A DNA stretch of 55,734 bases from contig JAPKDG010000011.1 in assembly GCA_028822645.1 (NCBI GenBank), positions 1 through 55,734 on the forward strand. The letters run 5' to 3'. Position 1 is the first letter of the stretch; each line of letters begins with the position of its first letter. The position numbers were made by a program, and so were the translations under genes. Below the pieces are notes generated by a model. That model worked only from the letters and a program-made list of their open reading frames with translations, was not told the DNA's origin and did not search any database. Below are positions 42,071 to 51,904 of the stretch, one piece after another. This stretch comes from Longimicrobiales bacterium (GTDB lineage Bacteria; Gemmatimonadota; Gemmatimonadetes; Longimicrobiales; Gaopeijiaceae).

Positions 42071-44683
42071 ATGAACCAATGTCGCCGAGATGCCTCAATT
42101 TTTCGAGTACTTCCTAAGGCCCTAACAGCTTTGGTCTTCTTCTTTGTCTCGTTCACTCCATCTGTGGCTCAAGCGCAGACCAGCGAACAAGCCTGGAATG
42201 CCCAACAGATCCTAGACGACAAATCTTTTGTCAATCCTCCTAATAACATATCTGACGCTGTTTTAGCTCCCCGCTATCTGAATGTGACTTTGTCGGACGT
42301 CAGCGCAAACAAACTCTGGTTTCTTCACGAAATCAGTGATGGACCAGTCACTATGGATCGCTTCTCAAAAGACTTCGACGAATTGGGTGGGCAGTTCTTT
42401 GATTACTCCGCAAATCGGCACCGTAATCTGACCATCCGTTCCAACGTCGGCATTGACATCATCTCTGCCTCAGATGGATCCAAAACCTCATTACAAATAC
42501 CCACTGGTTCTCGAGTTTCCAATGCTACCTTTTCGCCCGATGGAAGCAAAGTTGCTTTTTTTGTTCACAACCCTGATGGAACCCATATCTATATAGGTAA
42601 TCCCGAAACCGGAGCCACCAAAAAACTTACGAGTCTCCCTGTCCTAGCTAACTTCGTCACCACCTTCGAATGGACTGGGGATGGAAAAGAGATTGCAACC
42701 GTAGTTATTCCAGGTGGCCGATCAGCCAAACCATTGCCGAGCATGGTTCCAACTGGACCACAAGTGAAACAAACTCAAGATGGTGAGAACATGCTACGAA
42801 CTTATGCAAGCCTTATGGCGACTCCCCACGACGAGGAATTGCTAGAATGGCATGCTACAGGCCAACTTGTCACAATAAATATTGAGAGCGGCGAGACAGA
42901 TCAAATTGGTAGACCAGCGATGATTTATGGCTTTGATTTTGCTCCCAATGGACAGTACTCCAGAGTAGAGCTGCTACAGAAACCATTCAGCTACATTGTG
43001 CCCGTGAACAATTTCGGTCGTGTCGAACAGCTTTGGAGCCGATCTGGCAACTTATTGGCTGATCTCGACAAAACTGAAATGAATACTGGATTAGGCGACC
43101 GAAGGCCGTCCGCTCCTGGAGTGGCAGGCAGTGGAGATGTGTTACAAAAACGACAGATTAGATGGGCAAAGGACACTAGCCTTCTAACTTTCTTACAACG
43201 TGAAGAACAGGACGACGGAGATAAAAAAAGCAATGATCAGGTGCTACGATGGGCGCCCCCTTTCGAAGATTCAGATCTATCGGTCCTGTATCAAAGCGTT
43301 TCTTCTATATCCAGTCACAGTTTTTCCCATGACTATGAAATGCTCTTTGTTACTGAAAGAAATCCAGAGACTGGAGATGACCAAGATCAGATAACTCAAT
43401 ACGCAATTGACTTAAGTGATGCTGGTAACAAATACCTCCTAGCTCAGTACAAATCGGATGATTTCTACTCTAATCCAGGGTCTCTACTGATGGCTAGTGG
43501 GAAAGTCCCTGTCGTCAACCGTCGAGGTTCTTCAGACGCAGGCAATGGTGTGGTACAAACTTCGATCGACGGACAAAGTGTCTTCTTCTACGGTCACGAC
43601 TACAACGCTGATCCAATGCAAGAAGGACCTAAGAATTTCCTCGATAAAGTAGAGATCCTGACAGGGGAAAAAGAAAGAGTCTATGAGAGCAGCAACCAGG
43701 AACAGTACGAACGAATTATTGCAGTCCTAGATGTCGACCAAAAACAATTCGTAGTTTCGAGAGAAACTCCAACCGGAATTCCTCAATCATATCTCCTAGC
43801 GAACGGTAGGCGTACACAACTAACTGCGAATATCGATTACACTCCAGATTTGACTAACGCCCCCAGACGCAGATTTGTTGTAGAGCGTCCGGACGGATTC
43901 AATTTCATGGTCAACGTCCTATTACCCTCAGATTACAATCCCGGAACCCGCCTGCCTGCCATGTTCTGGTTTTATCCCAGGGAATACGAAGATCAAGAGA
44001 GCTATGACGAAGCTGGAAGAACTTACAATAAGAACGCCTTTCCCAATTTTGGTACTAGATCGATTCAGTACATGACAAGAATGGGTTATGCCGTCGTCGA
44101 ACCAGATACACCTATCGTCGGCAAACCTGGCCAAATGAATAACAACTATGAACATGATCTGCGTAATAATTTAGCAGCCGTAATAGACGAACTGGATGAC
44201 CGTGAAATCATCGATCGAAAGCGATTGGGTTTAGGAGGGCACTCTTATGGTGCTTTCGGCACTGTAAACGCTATGGTACACACACCATTCTTCAAGGCAG
44301 GTATCGCTGGAGATGGTAATTATAATAGGACTTTTACACCTCTATCCTTCCAGAGTGAGAGACGGATTTTCTGGGACGCCAAAGAAGTGTATTTAGGGAT
44401 GTCTCCGTTTGTCTACGCTAACAACCTCACTGGCGCGCTACTCATGTACCATGGAATGCATGACCAAAATGTAGGCACGGCACCTGACCATTCACCCAAA
44501 CTTTTCCATGCCTTAAATGGATTGGGCAAGAAAGCTGCCATGTACCTCTACCCGTTCGAAGACCACGGGCCAGCGACTAAGGAAACACTCCTCGACTTAT
44601 GGGGTCGCTGGACCGCATGGCTGGATGTACATCTGAAAGGACCAGAGAATGAACAGAGGAGAATTACCAGCGAAGATTTCTAA
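42071..44683 (+). CDS. Exported S9-family serine peptidase (870 aa)
   Basis: A Sec signal (residues ~14-36, cleavage near AQAQ) is followed by an N-terminal beta-propeller (~40-600) and a C-terminal alpha/beta-hydrolase domain. The catalytic triad can be read as Ser725 in GGHSYGAFG, Asp798 in GMHDQNVGT and His832 in FEDHGPATKE. The GHSYG motif and layout match prolyl-oligopeptidase-like glutamyl/dipeptidyl endopeptidases. AAAGAGGAAA lies just before the ATG. It should cut peptides in the periplasm, together with the M20 and M55 enzymes encoded elsewhere in the window. Confidence 0.92.
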   Translation: MNQCRRDASIFRVLPKALTALVFFFVSFTPSVAQAQTSEQAWNAQQILDDKSFVNPPNNISDAVLAPRYLNVTLSDVSANKLWFLHEISDGPVTMDRFSKDFDELGGQFFDYSANRHRNLTIRSNVGIDIISASDGSKTSLQIPTGSRVSNATFSPDGSKVAFFVHNPDGTHIYIGNPETGATKKLTSLPVLANFVTTFEWTGDGKEIATVVIPGGRSAKPLPSMVPTGPQVKQTQDGENMLRTYASLMATPHDEELLEWHATGQLVTINIESGETDQIGRPAMIYGFDFAPNGQYSRVELLQKPFSYIVPVNNFGRVEQLWSRSGNLLADLDKTEMNTGLGDRRPSAPGVAGSGDVLQKRQIRWAKDTSLLTFLQREEQDDGDKKSNDQVLRWAPPFEDSDLSVLYQSVSSISSHSFSHDYEMLFVTERNPETGDDQDQITQYAIDLSDAGNKYLLAQYKSDDFYSNPGSLLMASGKVPVVNRRGSSDAGNGVVQTSIDGQSVFFYGHDYNADPMQEGPKNFLDKVEILTGEKERVYESSNQEQYERIIAVLDVDQKQFVVSRETPTGIPQSYLLANGRRTQLTANIDYTPDLTNAPRRRFVVERPDGFNFMVNVLLPSDYNPGTRLPAMFWFYPREYEDQESYDEAGRTYNKNAFPNFGTRSIQYMTRMGYAVVEPDTPIVGKPGQMNNNYEHDLRNNLAAVIDELDDREIIDRKRLGLGGHSYGAFGTVNAMVHTPFFKAGIAGDGNYNRTFTPLSFQSERRIFWDAKEVYLGMSPFVYANNLTGALLMYHGMHDQNVGTAPDHSPKLFHALNGLGKKAAMYLYPFEDHGPATKETLLDLWGRWTAWLDVHLKGPENEQRRITSEDF

Positions 44684-44716
44684 CCAGAGGAGAAATCTTC
44701 GCTTTACTATAATTTC
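44669..44716 (+). terminator. Hairpin overlapping the S9 peptidase stop codon
   Basis: A perfect 13-bp stem (44669-44681 with 44691-44703) has a nine-base loop and is followed by the T-rich stretch TTACTATAATTTCTT. Its left arm includes the last codons and the first base of the stop codon (44681-44683). It can end S9 transcripts or attenuate read-through into the next gene. Confidence 0.6.
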
Positions 44717-44746
44717 TTAATGACTGCATATAAAAGGATCGAAACT

Positions 44747-47578
44747 ATGTTTGGTGCCAAGAAAAATCATGGAGTCCGGATAGGCATTGCACTAATCTTT
44801 TCTAGTACATTTTTCAGCCTAACAATTGAAGGTCAAGAAACAGCCCACAACCCAGTCGTCAATCAGACTGACAACAACATTCTCAAATCATTTTCCTGGA
44901 GAGGTATCGGACCTATCGGCCAGGGTGGCAGAGTGGATGACATAGCTGTATCAAAGGATGATCCACATGTATTTTTTGTCGGTTTTGCCACTGGAGGTCT
45001 TTGGAAAACCACGAATAATGGAATCACCTTTAAGGCTGTCTTTGACACTCATCCCACAGCGTCTGTTGGTGCTATAGCCATTAGTGAATCGGATGCAAAC
45101 ATCGTCTGGGTAGGAACGGGTGAATCAAATAATCGCCAAAGTTCCTCTTTTGGAGCAGGTGTTTATCTCTCGACAGACGGTGGTGAAACATTCGAGTTGG
45201 TTGGGCTAGAAGAAACTCAATCAATCAGTAGGATCGTGACGCATCCAAGTGACCCTAACGTAGCCTGGGTAGCTGCCAACGGCCATCTGTTTGGTCCAAA
45301 CGTAGAAAGGGGTGTATACAAAACTTCAAACAAAGGAAATTCTTGGGAAAAAGTACTCTACGTTGATGAAAATACTGGTGCTACTGACCTCATTATTGAC
45401 TCATCGAATCCTGACGTACTATTTGCTGCCACCTACCAACGCAGGAGAACAGCTTGTTGTTTTGTTGGAGGAGGCCCTGGAAGCGGAATTTGGCATTCGT
45501 CTGATGGAGGAGGACGCTGGTCGAGGGTCGAGGGAAATGGGCTACCCAATGGGACGATGGGACGAATTGCTCTGACGAATACCCAGGCAAATCCTGACAT
45601 GATTTATGCTCAAATCGAAGTAGCTCCAGACAAAGAAAATGCTTTGTCCACAGAGGAAACAGCTGAACAGGAGCGTCTAGCGCAAGCAGACTCTCTCCCC
45701 GACGATCCGCAATACAACGGTATCTGGAGATCAACTGACAAAGGAAGCACTTGGGAGTTCAGAAGTAACGAAAACGGAAGACCTATGTATTTCAGCCAGA
45801 TACGAGTCGACCCGATGGACCCTGATTTGGTCTACACAGTTGACCAACGGGTCCATAAATCAACCGATGGAGGGCAAACCTTCAAGACATTGGAAGGTTA
45901 CGGACACGTTGATCAACATGCGTTTTGGATCAATCCAGAGAACAGCAATCATATCATGATCGGAAACGACGGCTCATTAGATGTTAGTTATGATCAAGGA
46001 GAGAATTGGGAATCCTTCCGAAACTGGGAAGTTGGACAGCCATACCACGCTTCCGTAGACATGCGTCGACCCTATTATGTTTGTACAGGACTTCAAGATA
46101 ACGGCTCCTGGTGTGGTCCCAGTTCAGTCAGGGGTGACCAGATATTGTCCGAAGATTGGTATCGTGTAGGAGGTGGAGACGGGTTCTATACGGCAGTAGA
46201 TCATACCGATCATCGACAGATATTCAGTGAGTCTCAAAATGGAAATATCCGTAGAGTGAATCTAGAAACTGGAGAACAGTCGAATATCCGACCCCAACCA
46301 CCTAGGAATGATCGGGATTCCAATATCAGCCCTGCACCATCTCAAGATCTAGAAATACGGTGGAACTGGAATACTCCGTTTATCCTGTCGCCACACAACC
46401 AAAGAGTGATCTTTGCTGGATCTAATCGACTCTTTAGATCGTTAGATCAAGGTGAAACATGGACGATGAGCCCTGACCTCACCAAGAGTGTAACAAAAGA
46501 CGAGGTGGAGATAATGGGTCAATATAACTCTCTTCCGCGTTGTAGACCTTGGATTCGGGGAGAGGAATGTATCATTTCTCGAAATGATGGTGTTAACCAG
46601 TACAGCACTATCGTTTCCATCACTGAATCAACCCTTTTGCCAGGCCTTCTCTGGGTAGGCACAGACGATGGAAACATACAAATGAGTAGGGACGGAGGTT
46701 CCACCTGGACTGAAGTAGGAAGAAACATGCCTGGATCTACTCAGAATTACTATGTCTCCAGGGTAGAGGCATCTCATGCAGATCCAGCTACGGCCTATGC
46801 CTCCCTAGATGGTCACCGCAGTGATGATCTGAGGCCCTACATCTACGTGACTCATGATTTTGGAGAAACTTGGACATCTATAAGCTCCGACCTACCTCAG
46901 TTCGGAAATGTTCGTACAATACGCGAGGACCCCAAAAATCATGATCTCCTGTACGCAGGTACCGAATTTGGCTTCTATATCTCGCTAAATGGAGGTGATA
47001 GCTGGCATCAATTCATGAACAATCTCGGTACAACCCGCATAGATGATGTGCTAGTGCACCCTAGGGACAACGACCTTGTGCTCGCAACACACGGTCGTAG
47101 TATCCAAATAATCGATGACATTACCCCTTTACAGAATTTGACTAGTCAAATTCTAGAAATGGACGCCCATCTCTTCCAGCCTCGAGAAGCAGTACTTTGG
47201 AAACAGGATCGAAGATTTTCTAGATCAGTCACAGGTGCCAAGATCTGGCAGGGGACGAACGCCCCTGCCGGAACCAATATCAGTTACTATCTGAAGGATG
47301 ATGTGGATGAGACAGTATCTATTACAGTGACAGATCTAAGGACCGGTGAGACTTTTAGAGAATTGGAGGGTCCCACAATGAAAGGATTGAATCGAGTTGT
47401 CTGGGATCTGAGAGGCAATGATCCACCGATGGAAGAAGGAAATCGCGGGGGCTTCTTCGGCGGCAACCAAGCCCCAATAGCACAACCTGGAACCTACAGA
47501 GTCACACTGGAAGTTAGCGGCGATAGCTTTTCACAACTGGTGAATGTACTCGAAGATATATGGATAAATGAGAAATAA
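44747..47578 (+). CDS. Exported sortilin/VPS10-like BNR beta-propeller protein (943 aa)
   Basis: I choose ATG 44747, with AAAGGATC six bases upstream, followed by a signal peptide (VRIGIALIFSSTFFSLTIEG). An ATG at 44720 lacks a ribosome site. The protein is built from BNR-type repeats (STDGGETFE, SSDGGGRWSRVEG, SRDGGSTWTEVG, SLNGGDSWHQF) with the start WRGIGPIGQGGRVDDIAVS. This is typical of large secreted propellers often labelled glycosyl hydrolase or VPS10-like. The real function of the family is unclear. A C-terminal beta domain follows (~830-943). Its end overlaps the amidase start by 11 bases, so they are likely cotranslated. Confidence 0.88.
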   Translation: MFGAKKNHGVRIGIALIFSSTFFSLTIEGQETAHNPVVNQTDNNILKSFSWRGIGPIGQGGRVDDIAVSKDDPHVFFVGFATGGLWKTTNNGITFKAVFDTHPTASVGAIAISESDANIVWVGTGESNNRQSSSFGAGVYLSTDGGETFELVGLEETQSISRIVTHPSDPNVAWVAANGHLFGPNVERGVYKTSNKGNSWEKVLYVDENTGATDLIIDSSNPDVLFAATYQRRRTACCFVGGGPGSGIWHSSDGGGRWSRVEGNGLPNGTMGRIALTNTQANPDMIYAQIEVAPDKENALSTEETAEQERLAQADSLPDDPQYNGIWRSTDKGSTWEFRSNENGRPMYFSQIRVDPMDPDLVYTVDQRVHKSTDGGQTFKTLEGYGHVDQHAFWINPENSNHIMIGNDGSLDVSYDQGENWESFRNWEVGQPYHASVDMRRPYYVCTGLQDNGSWCGPSSVRGDQILSEDWYRVGGGDGFYTAVDHTDHRQIFSESQNGNIRRVNLETGEQSNIRPQPPRNDRDSNISPAPSQDLEIRWNWNTPFILSPHNQRVIFAGSNRLFRSLDQGETWTMSPDLTKSVTKDEVEIMGQYNSLPRCRPWIRGEECIISRNDGVNQYSTIVSITESTLLPGLLWVGTDDGNIQMSRDGGSTWTEVGRNMPGSTQNYYVSRVEASHADPATAYASLDGHRSDDLRPYIYVTHDFGETWTSISSDLPQFGNVRTIREDPKNHDLLYAGTEFGFYISLNGGDSWHQFMNNLGTTRIDDVLVHPRDNDLVLATHGRSIQIIDDITPLQNLTSQILEMDAHLFQPREAVLWKQDRRFSRSVTGAKIWQGTNAPAGTNISYYLKDDVDETVSITVTDLRTGETFRELEGPTMKGLNRVVWDLRGNDPPMEEGNRGGFFGGNQAPIAQPGTYRVTLEVSGDSFSQLVNVLEDIWINEK

Positions 47579-49154
47579 AACGATCCGTAGAAACAACCTG
47601 ACTTCCTTTGGGGAGCTGTGGCTGGCCATTTGGTTGACAACGATTGTAATGGCATGCGAACCAGAGCCTAGGCCCATCGATGTCGTTGATATAACTATTG
47701 CCAGTATACAGGAGAGTATCCTCTCGGGAGAAACAACTTGTCGAATAGTTGTACAAACCTATTTAAACCGCATTAGTAATTACGATGAATCAACCATCAA
47801 CGCGATCACCGTTACCAACCCAAATGCACTTTCAAGAGCCGATGAAATCGATATTCTAGTTCAGCACGGTGAAGAATTAGGCCCTCTCTTCTGTGCCCCC
47901 TTATTAATCAAGGACAATTTCGACACTCACGATTTACCTACTACCGGAGGTTCCATTGCATTGTTAAATAGCTATCCTCCTGATGATGCGTTTATGGTAC
48001 AGAAGATTCGTGAAGCCCATGGGATTGTTCTTGCAAAAACAAACATGGCAGAATGGGCTTTTAGCGCCAAGCAAACTGTCAGTTCATCCTACGACACCAC
48101 CGCAAACGCATATGATCTAGATAGAGTTCCAGCTGGATCCAGCGGTGGAACAGCATCAGGGGTAGCAGCCAGTCTCGGAGTAGCTGGCCTTGGAAGTGAC
48201 ACAGGAAATTCCATTCGGGGACCGTCATCTCATTTAGCCCTGGTAGGTATACGATCAACAATCGGACTAACTAGTCGAGACGGTGTCATCCCTCTTTCTT
48301 TCGATCGAGATATTGCTGGGCCAATGGCCACCTCTGTGGAAGACGCAGCAAGAATTTTTAACGTAGTTTCAGGATACGATCCTGCCGATCCTTACACGGA
48401 AGCTGGACGTGGACGAAAGGAATCGGACTACACTAGTTTTCTCGAGATTGACGGACTCCAAGGAGCTAGGATAGCAATAATACCCAGCATGGTCTATGCA
48501 GAAGACGCTGATAGTGCTGTCGTGAGATTATTCGAAAAAGCAGTCTCCGACTTGAGAACACTCGGAGCAGAAGTCATAGACTCCCTACCCTTTGATCTAC
48601 AGAAGCAACTAGACCGTGAAAACATGTCCTGCCGTCGTTTTCGTTACGACATGCATCAGTATTTATCCTCATTGGGTGAGGATGCACCTATCCAAGACGT
48701 CCTAGAAGTTCTAGATAGTGGAAAGTACTCCTCTTACACTCAGAGTTCCTTGCGGAGCTACGAGAATCGACCGAAAGACATACACCCTTCTAAGGACGTG
48801 CCTGCCTGCCCTGACTACCTTGAGAACGAGAGTCGCCAAGCATATTTATCTGACCTAGTACATGCTATGGACGTTGCACAAGTCAATGCTGTGATCTATC
48901 CAACATGGAGAAACCCACCGGCTCATCTAGACAAAGGCAATGAAGAATACAAAGGTGACAACAGTCAATTGGTGGCTCCTGCAACAGGTATGCCCGCTAT
49001 TACAGTCCCTATGGGTTTTACCTACGGCAACCTTCCCGCTGGGCTCCAAATGGCCGCTCGTCCATATGACGAAGGACTTCTATTTAAATATGCGTACGCA
49101 TACGAACAAGAGACCCAGCACCGCAAACCACCAGAAGGATTCCCACCTCTCTAG
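47568..49154 (+). CDS. Amidase signature family lipoprotein (528 aa)
   Basis: A lipobox ends at Cys30 (IVMAC), so the enzyme is anchored outside the cytoplasm. The Ser-cisSer-Lys triad is visible: Lys115 in LLIKDNFD, the GSSGGT serine near residue 191-192, and Ser215 in GSDTGNSIRGPS, where the usual GGSIR has Asn in place of the second Gly. The core matches amidase/GatA-like hydrolases, but the export signal rules out a GatCAB role. It should hydrolyse small amides. It overlaps the propeller gene by 11 bases and comes before a small exported protein gene. Confidence 0.9.
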   Translation: MRNKTIRRNNLTSFGELWLAIWLTTIVMACEPEPRPIDVVDITIASIQESILSGETTCRIVVQTYLNRISNYDESTINAITVTNPNALSRADEIDILVQHGEELGPLFCAPLLIKDNFDTHDLPTTGGSIALLNSYPPDDAFMVQKIREAHGIVLAKTNMAEWAFSAKQTVSSSYDTTANAYDLDRVPAGSSGGTASGVAASLGVAGLGSDTGNSIRGPSSHLALVGIRSTIGLTSRDGVIPLSFDRDIAGPMATSVEDAARIFNVVSGYDPADPYTEAGRGRKESDYTSFLEIDGLQGARIAIIPSMVYAEDADSAVVRLFEKAVSDLRTLGAEVIDSLPFDLQKQLDRENMSCRRFRYDMHQYLSSLGEDAPIQDVLEVLDSGKYSSYTQSSLRSYENRPKDIHPSKDVPACPDYLENESRQAYLSDLVHAMDVAQVNAVIYPTWRNPPAHLDKGNEEYKGDNSQLVAPATGMPAITVPMGFTYGNLPAGLQMAARPYDEGLLFKYAYAYEQETQHRKPPEGFPPL

Positions 49155-49213
49155 ACTCGTGACTCTTTGAACCAAGATGTTCCCTGACTTTAATATTGGA
49201 GAAAAATACTGAC

Positions 49214-49666
49214 ATGCCGATCAGAAGGAATTCCATACTAATAATGACAGCGATACTTGCCTCACAAAACCTATTCTCCATGCCCATGATATTGGCTCAA
49301 CAAGTGGTGCCAACCAAGGAAAATTACAGCACGTTAATGAGAGAAATCGATTTTACTATTGGAGATGCTGAGCTACACATCGATCAGAAATACTGGGGAG
49401 ACCTAGGAACTGATACTGATGCCCTCAAGATCCTTATGGAGCAGATCCGAGAATTCTGGAAGAAACAAAATAGCACTGTAGGGATCGAACACGCATCGCA
49501 AGCACTCAAAACTATCAGCTTGCTATCGCAGGCCAGCGGACAAGGACGTGAATCTGAAGCCAGACAAGCCGTACAACGACTCAAGCAACACTTGACAGCC
49601 ATTAAAGACCTGGACCAAAACCACCAGATAGTAACCATTAGGTCGACCTTGCCGCTTTATGGTTAG
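49214..49666 (+). CDS. Small exported helical protein, function unknown (150 aa)
   Basis: I choose ATG 49214 (MPIRRNSILIM), with GGAG 12 bases upstream; an in-frame TTG at 49196 is possible. A signal peptide (residues ~6-28, near LAQQ) is followed by a nearly all-helical mature part (DALKILMEQIREFWKKQN, HASQALKTISLLSQASGQ, ARQAVQRLKQHLTAIKDL). The helical pattern resembles small four-helix periplasmic proteins, but no heme or metal motif is present. It lies between the amidase and cyclophilin genes with short gaps. Confidence 0.65.
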   Translation: MPIRRNSILIMTAILASQNLFSMPMILAQQVVPTKENYSTLMREIDFTIGDAELHIDQKYWGDLGTDTDALKILMEQIREFWKKQNSTVGIEHASQALKTISLLSQASGQGRESEARQAVQRLKQHLTAIKDLDQNHQIVTIRSTLPLYG

Positions 49667-49693
49667 ATCCCGCCCAAAGGGGGGTTGCAGCAA

Positions 49694-50329
49694 ATGACTA
49701 CCTGGAAATTCGTACTGATTTCAATGTTATTCCTACAAAATGGGTGTGATTCGTCTCGGGCTCTATGGGCTCCATCTCAAACCCATCTACAACAACAATC
49801 TCCCGATTCTTTCTCTGTAGTCTTTGAGACAAGTGCAGGAGATTTTCAGATGATGCTATACAGAAACTGGTCTCCACTCGCTGTCGACAGGATACATTAC
49901 CTTTCTCGTTATTCCTTTTTTTCAGGGTCACGATTTTTCCGAATCAATCCGTCCGTAGTGCAATTTGGTTATTCAGGTGAACCAGCGCTTGATTCTATTT
50001 GGAGAATGCTACCTATAAAAGATGAACCAGTTATTTCCAGTAATCTCCGAGGTACAGTGTCCTTTGCCAGAGGAGGACCTGACTCGCGTGATTTTCAACT
50101 GTTTATCAATACTGGAGATAATCAGAATTATGACACCTGCTGTGATGGTGGATTCCCACCCATAGGAAAAATTATTAATGGTATGGAAGTGATCCAGACA
50201 CTTAATGATGAGCACGGTGAAGAACCTGTATACTACCAGGATTCTATAATGCTCCTTGGAAATGAATTCTTAGATCGACAATATCCCCGACTCGATACTA
50301 TACAAAAGACTCGAATCAGAAGATTTTGA
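49694..50329 (+). CDS. Cyclophilin-type peptidyl-prolyl isomerase lipoprotein (211 aa)
   Basis: I choose ATG 49694, with AAAGGGGGG about 9 bases upstream; a TTG at 49685 is in frame. A lipobox ends at Cys in FLQNGCDSS. Residues ~42-190 follow the cyclophilin layout: FETSAGDFQMMLYRNWSPLAVDRIHYL, FFRINPSVVQFG (Arg kept), SFARGGPDSRDFQLFIN (Gln kept) and IGKIINGMEVIQTL. Several consensus residues differ, so activity could be reduced. It is the third exported prolyl isomerase in the window. Confidence 0.85.
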   Translation: MTTWKFVLISMLFLQNGCDSSRALWAPSQTHLQQQSPDSFSVVFETSAGDFQMMLYRNWSPLAVDRIHYLSRYSFFSGSRFFRINPSVVQFGYSGEPALDSIWRMLPIKDEPVISSNLRGTVSFARGGPDSRDFQLFINTGDNQNYDTCCDGGFPPIGKIINGMEVIQTLNDEHGEEPVYYQDSIMLLGNEFLDRQYPRLDTIQKTRIRRF

Positions 50330-50351
50330 GATCCAATAAAGGGTTAAGCTC

Positions 50352-50738
50352 ATGATGAAACAAACCTGGCCTGCCGAACGTACAAAAAAATTCAAACAAG
50401 CTGCGTTCGTCTATCTGTATGTCGCGATCCTGTACGAATCGACAGTATATGTAATGTTCGACGCCAACATATTACCAGTGCGTCTCGGTCCACCCATAAT
50501 ATGGCTGATCGGCGGAGGCCTCATTGCACTCAGTGTTTTTCTAGGACTTTATTTTCTTAATAATGTCTGGATCTCTCGTTCGATTTGGACACTACAAGCG
50601 TTTAGATTCCCGGGGCTGATCGCTGGAGCCTTTTTCCCTCAGCCAGATACTCTAACACCAACTAATTTTTACATAGCAGCCTTGGCAGCAGTATCGATCA
50701 ATTTTTGGACACTCGCACGCGCGGGTTGGGATCTATAA
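50352..50738 (+). CDS. Hypothetical four-helix membrane protein (128 aa)
   Basis: The gene starts at one of two adjacent ATGs (50352 or 50355), with AAGGG about ten bases upstream. About four hydrophobic segments are visible (residues ~17-37, ~45-70, ~80-95, ~105-123). I do not recognise a family. It follows the cyclophilin gene by 22 bases and precedes a propeller gene. Confidence 0.65.
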   Translation: MMKQTWPAERTKKFKQAAFVYLYVAILYESTVYVMFDANILPVRLGPPIIWLIGGGLIALSVFLGLYFLNNVWISRSIWTLQAFRFPGLIAGAFFPQPDTLTPTNFYIAALAAVSINFWTLARAGWDL

Positions 50739-50816
50739 GTTAAACATTCAGATTTTAGGATCGACAATTCTTGTGAATGGATCATAGATTGTAACTTTAC
50801 AGTTCAGGAGAACACC

Positions 50817-51830
50817 ATGACGTCATTAGCACTCAGAGCATTTTTTGTTTTAGTCAGCTTGACTGTTGGAGGAGCTGCTGCTATCCAAGCGCAAAACCAT
50901 GCTCCCAACCCGTATACTACCATTCCACTGTGGGGAGAACTCCCAGAAGGTCGTGAATGGGGATCAACAAGTGCGATCTATCCAGGAGCAGATGAAACCA
51001 TTTGGGTAGGGGAACGCTGTGGACAAAACACATGTCTCGACAGACCTAATGTAGACCCAATTCTTCACTTTGACCGTGACGGAAAGCTCATAAAGAGCTT
51101 TGGAGCAGGTATGATAGTTTGGCCACATGGACTTCATGTAGACAGCGAACATAATGTCTGGGTCGCTGATGCTCGTGGAGATGGCACCCGCGGTCATCAA
51201 GTGCATAAATTCAGCTCAGATGGCGAGCTACTCATGAGTCTGGGAACAGCAGGAGTCGCTGCACTCGGAGAAACCACTTTCAACCAACCTTCTGACATAC
51301 TTGTAGCGCCGAATGGAGATATATTCGTAGTAGACGGCCACGGAGCAGGAGGTAATAATCGTGTAGTTAAGTTTTCCAGTGACGGCACCTTTATAAAAGA
51401 TTGGGGTGGAACTGGAAAAGAGCACGGCGAATTTAGAGACCCACATGCTCTGGCCATGGACTCTCAAGGACGCTTGTTCGTAGCTGACCGTTCAAATGCT
51501 AGGCTTCAAATCTTTGATCAAGAAGGAAACCATATCGCTACGTGGACCCAGTTCGGTCGGCCAAGTGGACTATTTATCGATAAAAATGATATCCTATACT
51601 CCGCCGATTCAGAATCTAATAATACCTGGGGTGCCAATCCTGGATGGAAGCGAGGTATTCGCATTGGGAGCGCCAGAAATGGTATGGTGACAGCATTCAT
51701 ACCTGACCCAGAGCCAGATCCCGACAATGCTGGCACAACCGCCGCAGAAGGTGTAATGGTAGATGATGAGGGGAACATCTATGGTGCAGAAGTCGGTCCT
51801 AGAATGGTCAAAAAATATGTAAAAAATTAG
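50817..51830 (+). CDS. Exported NHL-repeat propeller protein (337 aa)
   Basis: A Sec signal (residues ~5-25, IQAQ) is followed by NHL repeats (LHFDRDGKLIKSFGAG; WPHGLHVDSEHNVWVADARGDG; KFSSDGTFIKDWGGTGKEHGEFRDPHALAMDSQGRLFVADRSNARLQIFD). The arrangement resembles peptidyl-alpha-hydroxyglycine alpha-amidating lyase-like propellers found in bacteria. The metal-binding His residues of that enzyme may be present (PHGLHV, DPHALAM), but an activity cannot be claimed. CAGGAGAAC lies 7 bases before the ATG. Confidence 0.85.
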   Translation: MTSLALRAFFVLVSLTVGGAAAIQAQNHAPNPYTTIPLWGELPEGREWGSTSAIYPGADETIWVGERCGQNTCLDRPNVDPILHFDRDGKLIKSFGAGMIVWPHGLHVDSEHNVWVADARGDGTRGHQVHKFSSDGELLMSLGTAGVAALGETTFNQPSDILVAPNGDIFVVDGHGAGGNNRVVKFSSDGTFIKDWGGTGKEHGEFRDPHALAMDSQGRLFVADRSNARLQIFDQEGNHIATWTQFGRPSGLFIDKNDILYSADSESNNTWGANPGWKRGIRIGSARNGMVTAFIPDPEPDPDNAGTTAAEGVMVDDEGNIYGAEVGPRMVKKYVKN

Positions 51831-51852
51831 TTGCAATATTTAGTATTGACGG

Positions 51853-51904
51853 AAACGGAAGAAGATTTCAGGATTCTATCCTGGGATTTTCTTCCGTTTT
51901 TCCA
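51853..51904 (+). terminator. Long bidirectional terminator between NHL and ABC-F genes
   Basis: Positions 51853-51874 pair with 51878-51899 to form a 22-bp stem with three G-T pairs and a TCT loop, followed by T residues on the plus strand. It begins 22 bases after the NHL stop. The right half also encodes the last codons of the convergent ABC-F gene (stop at 51876-51878), so the same sequence is under two constraints. Confidence 0.8.
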
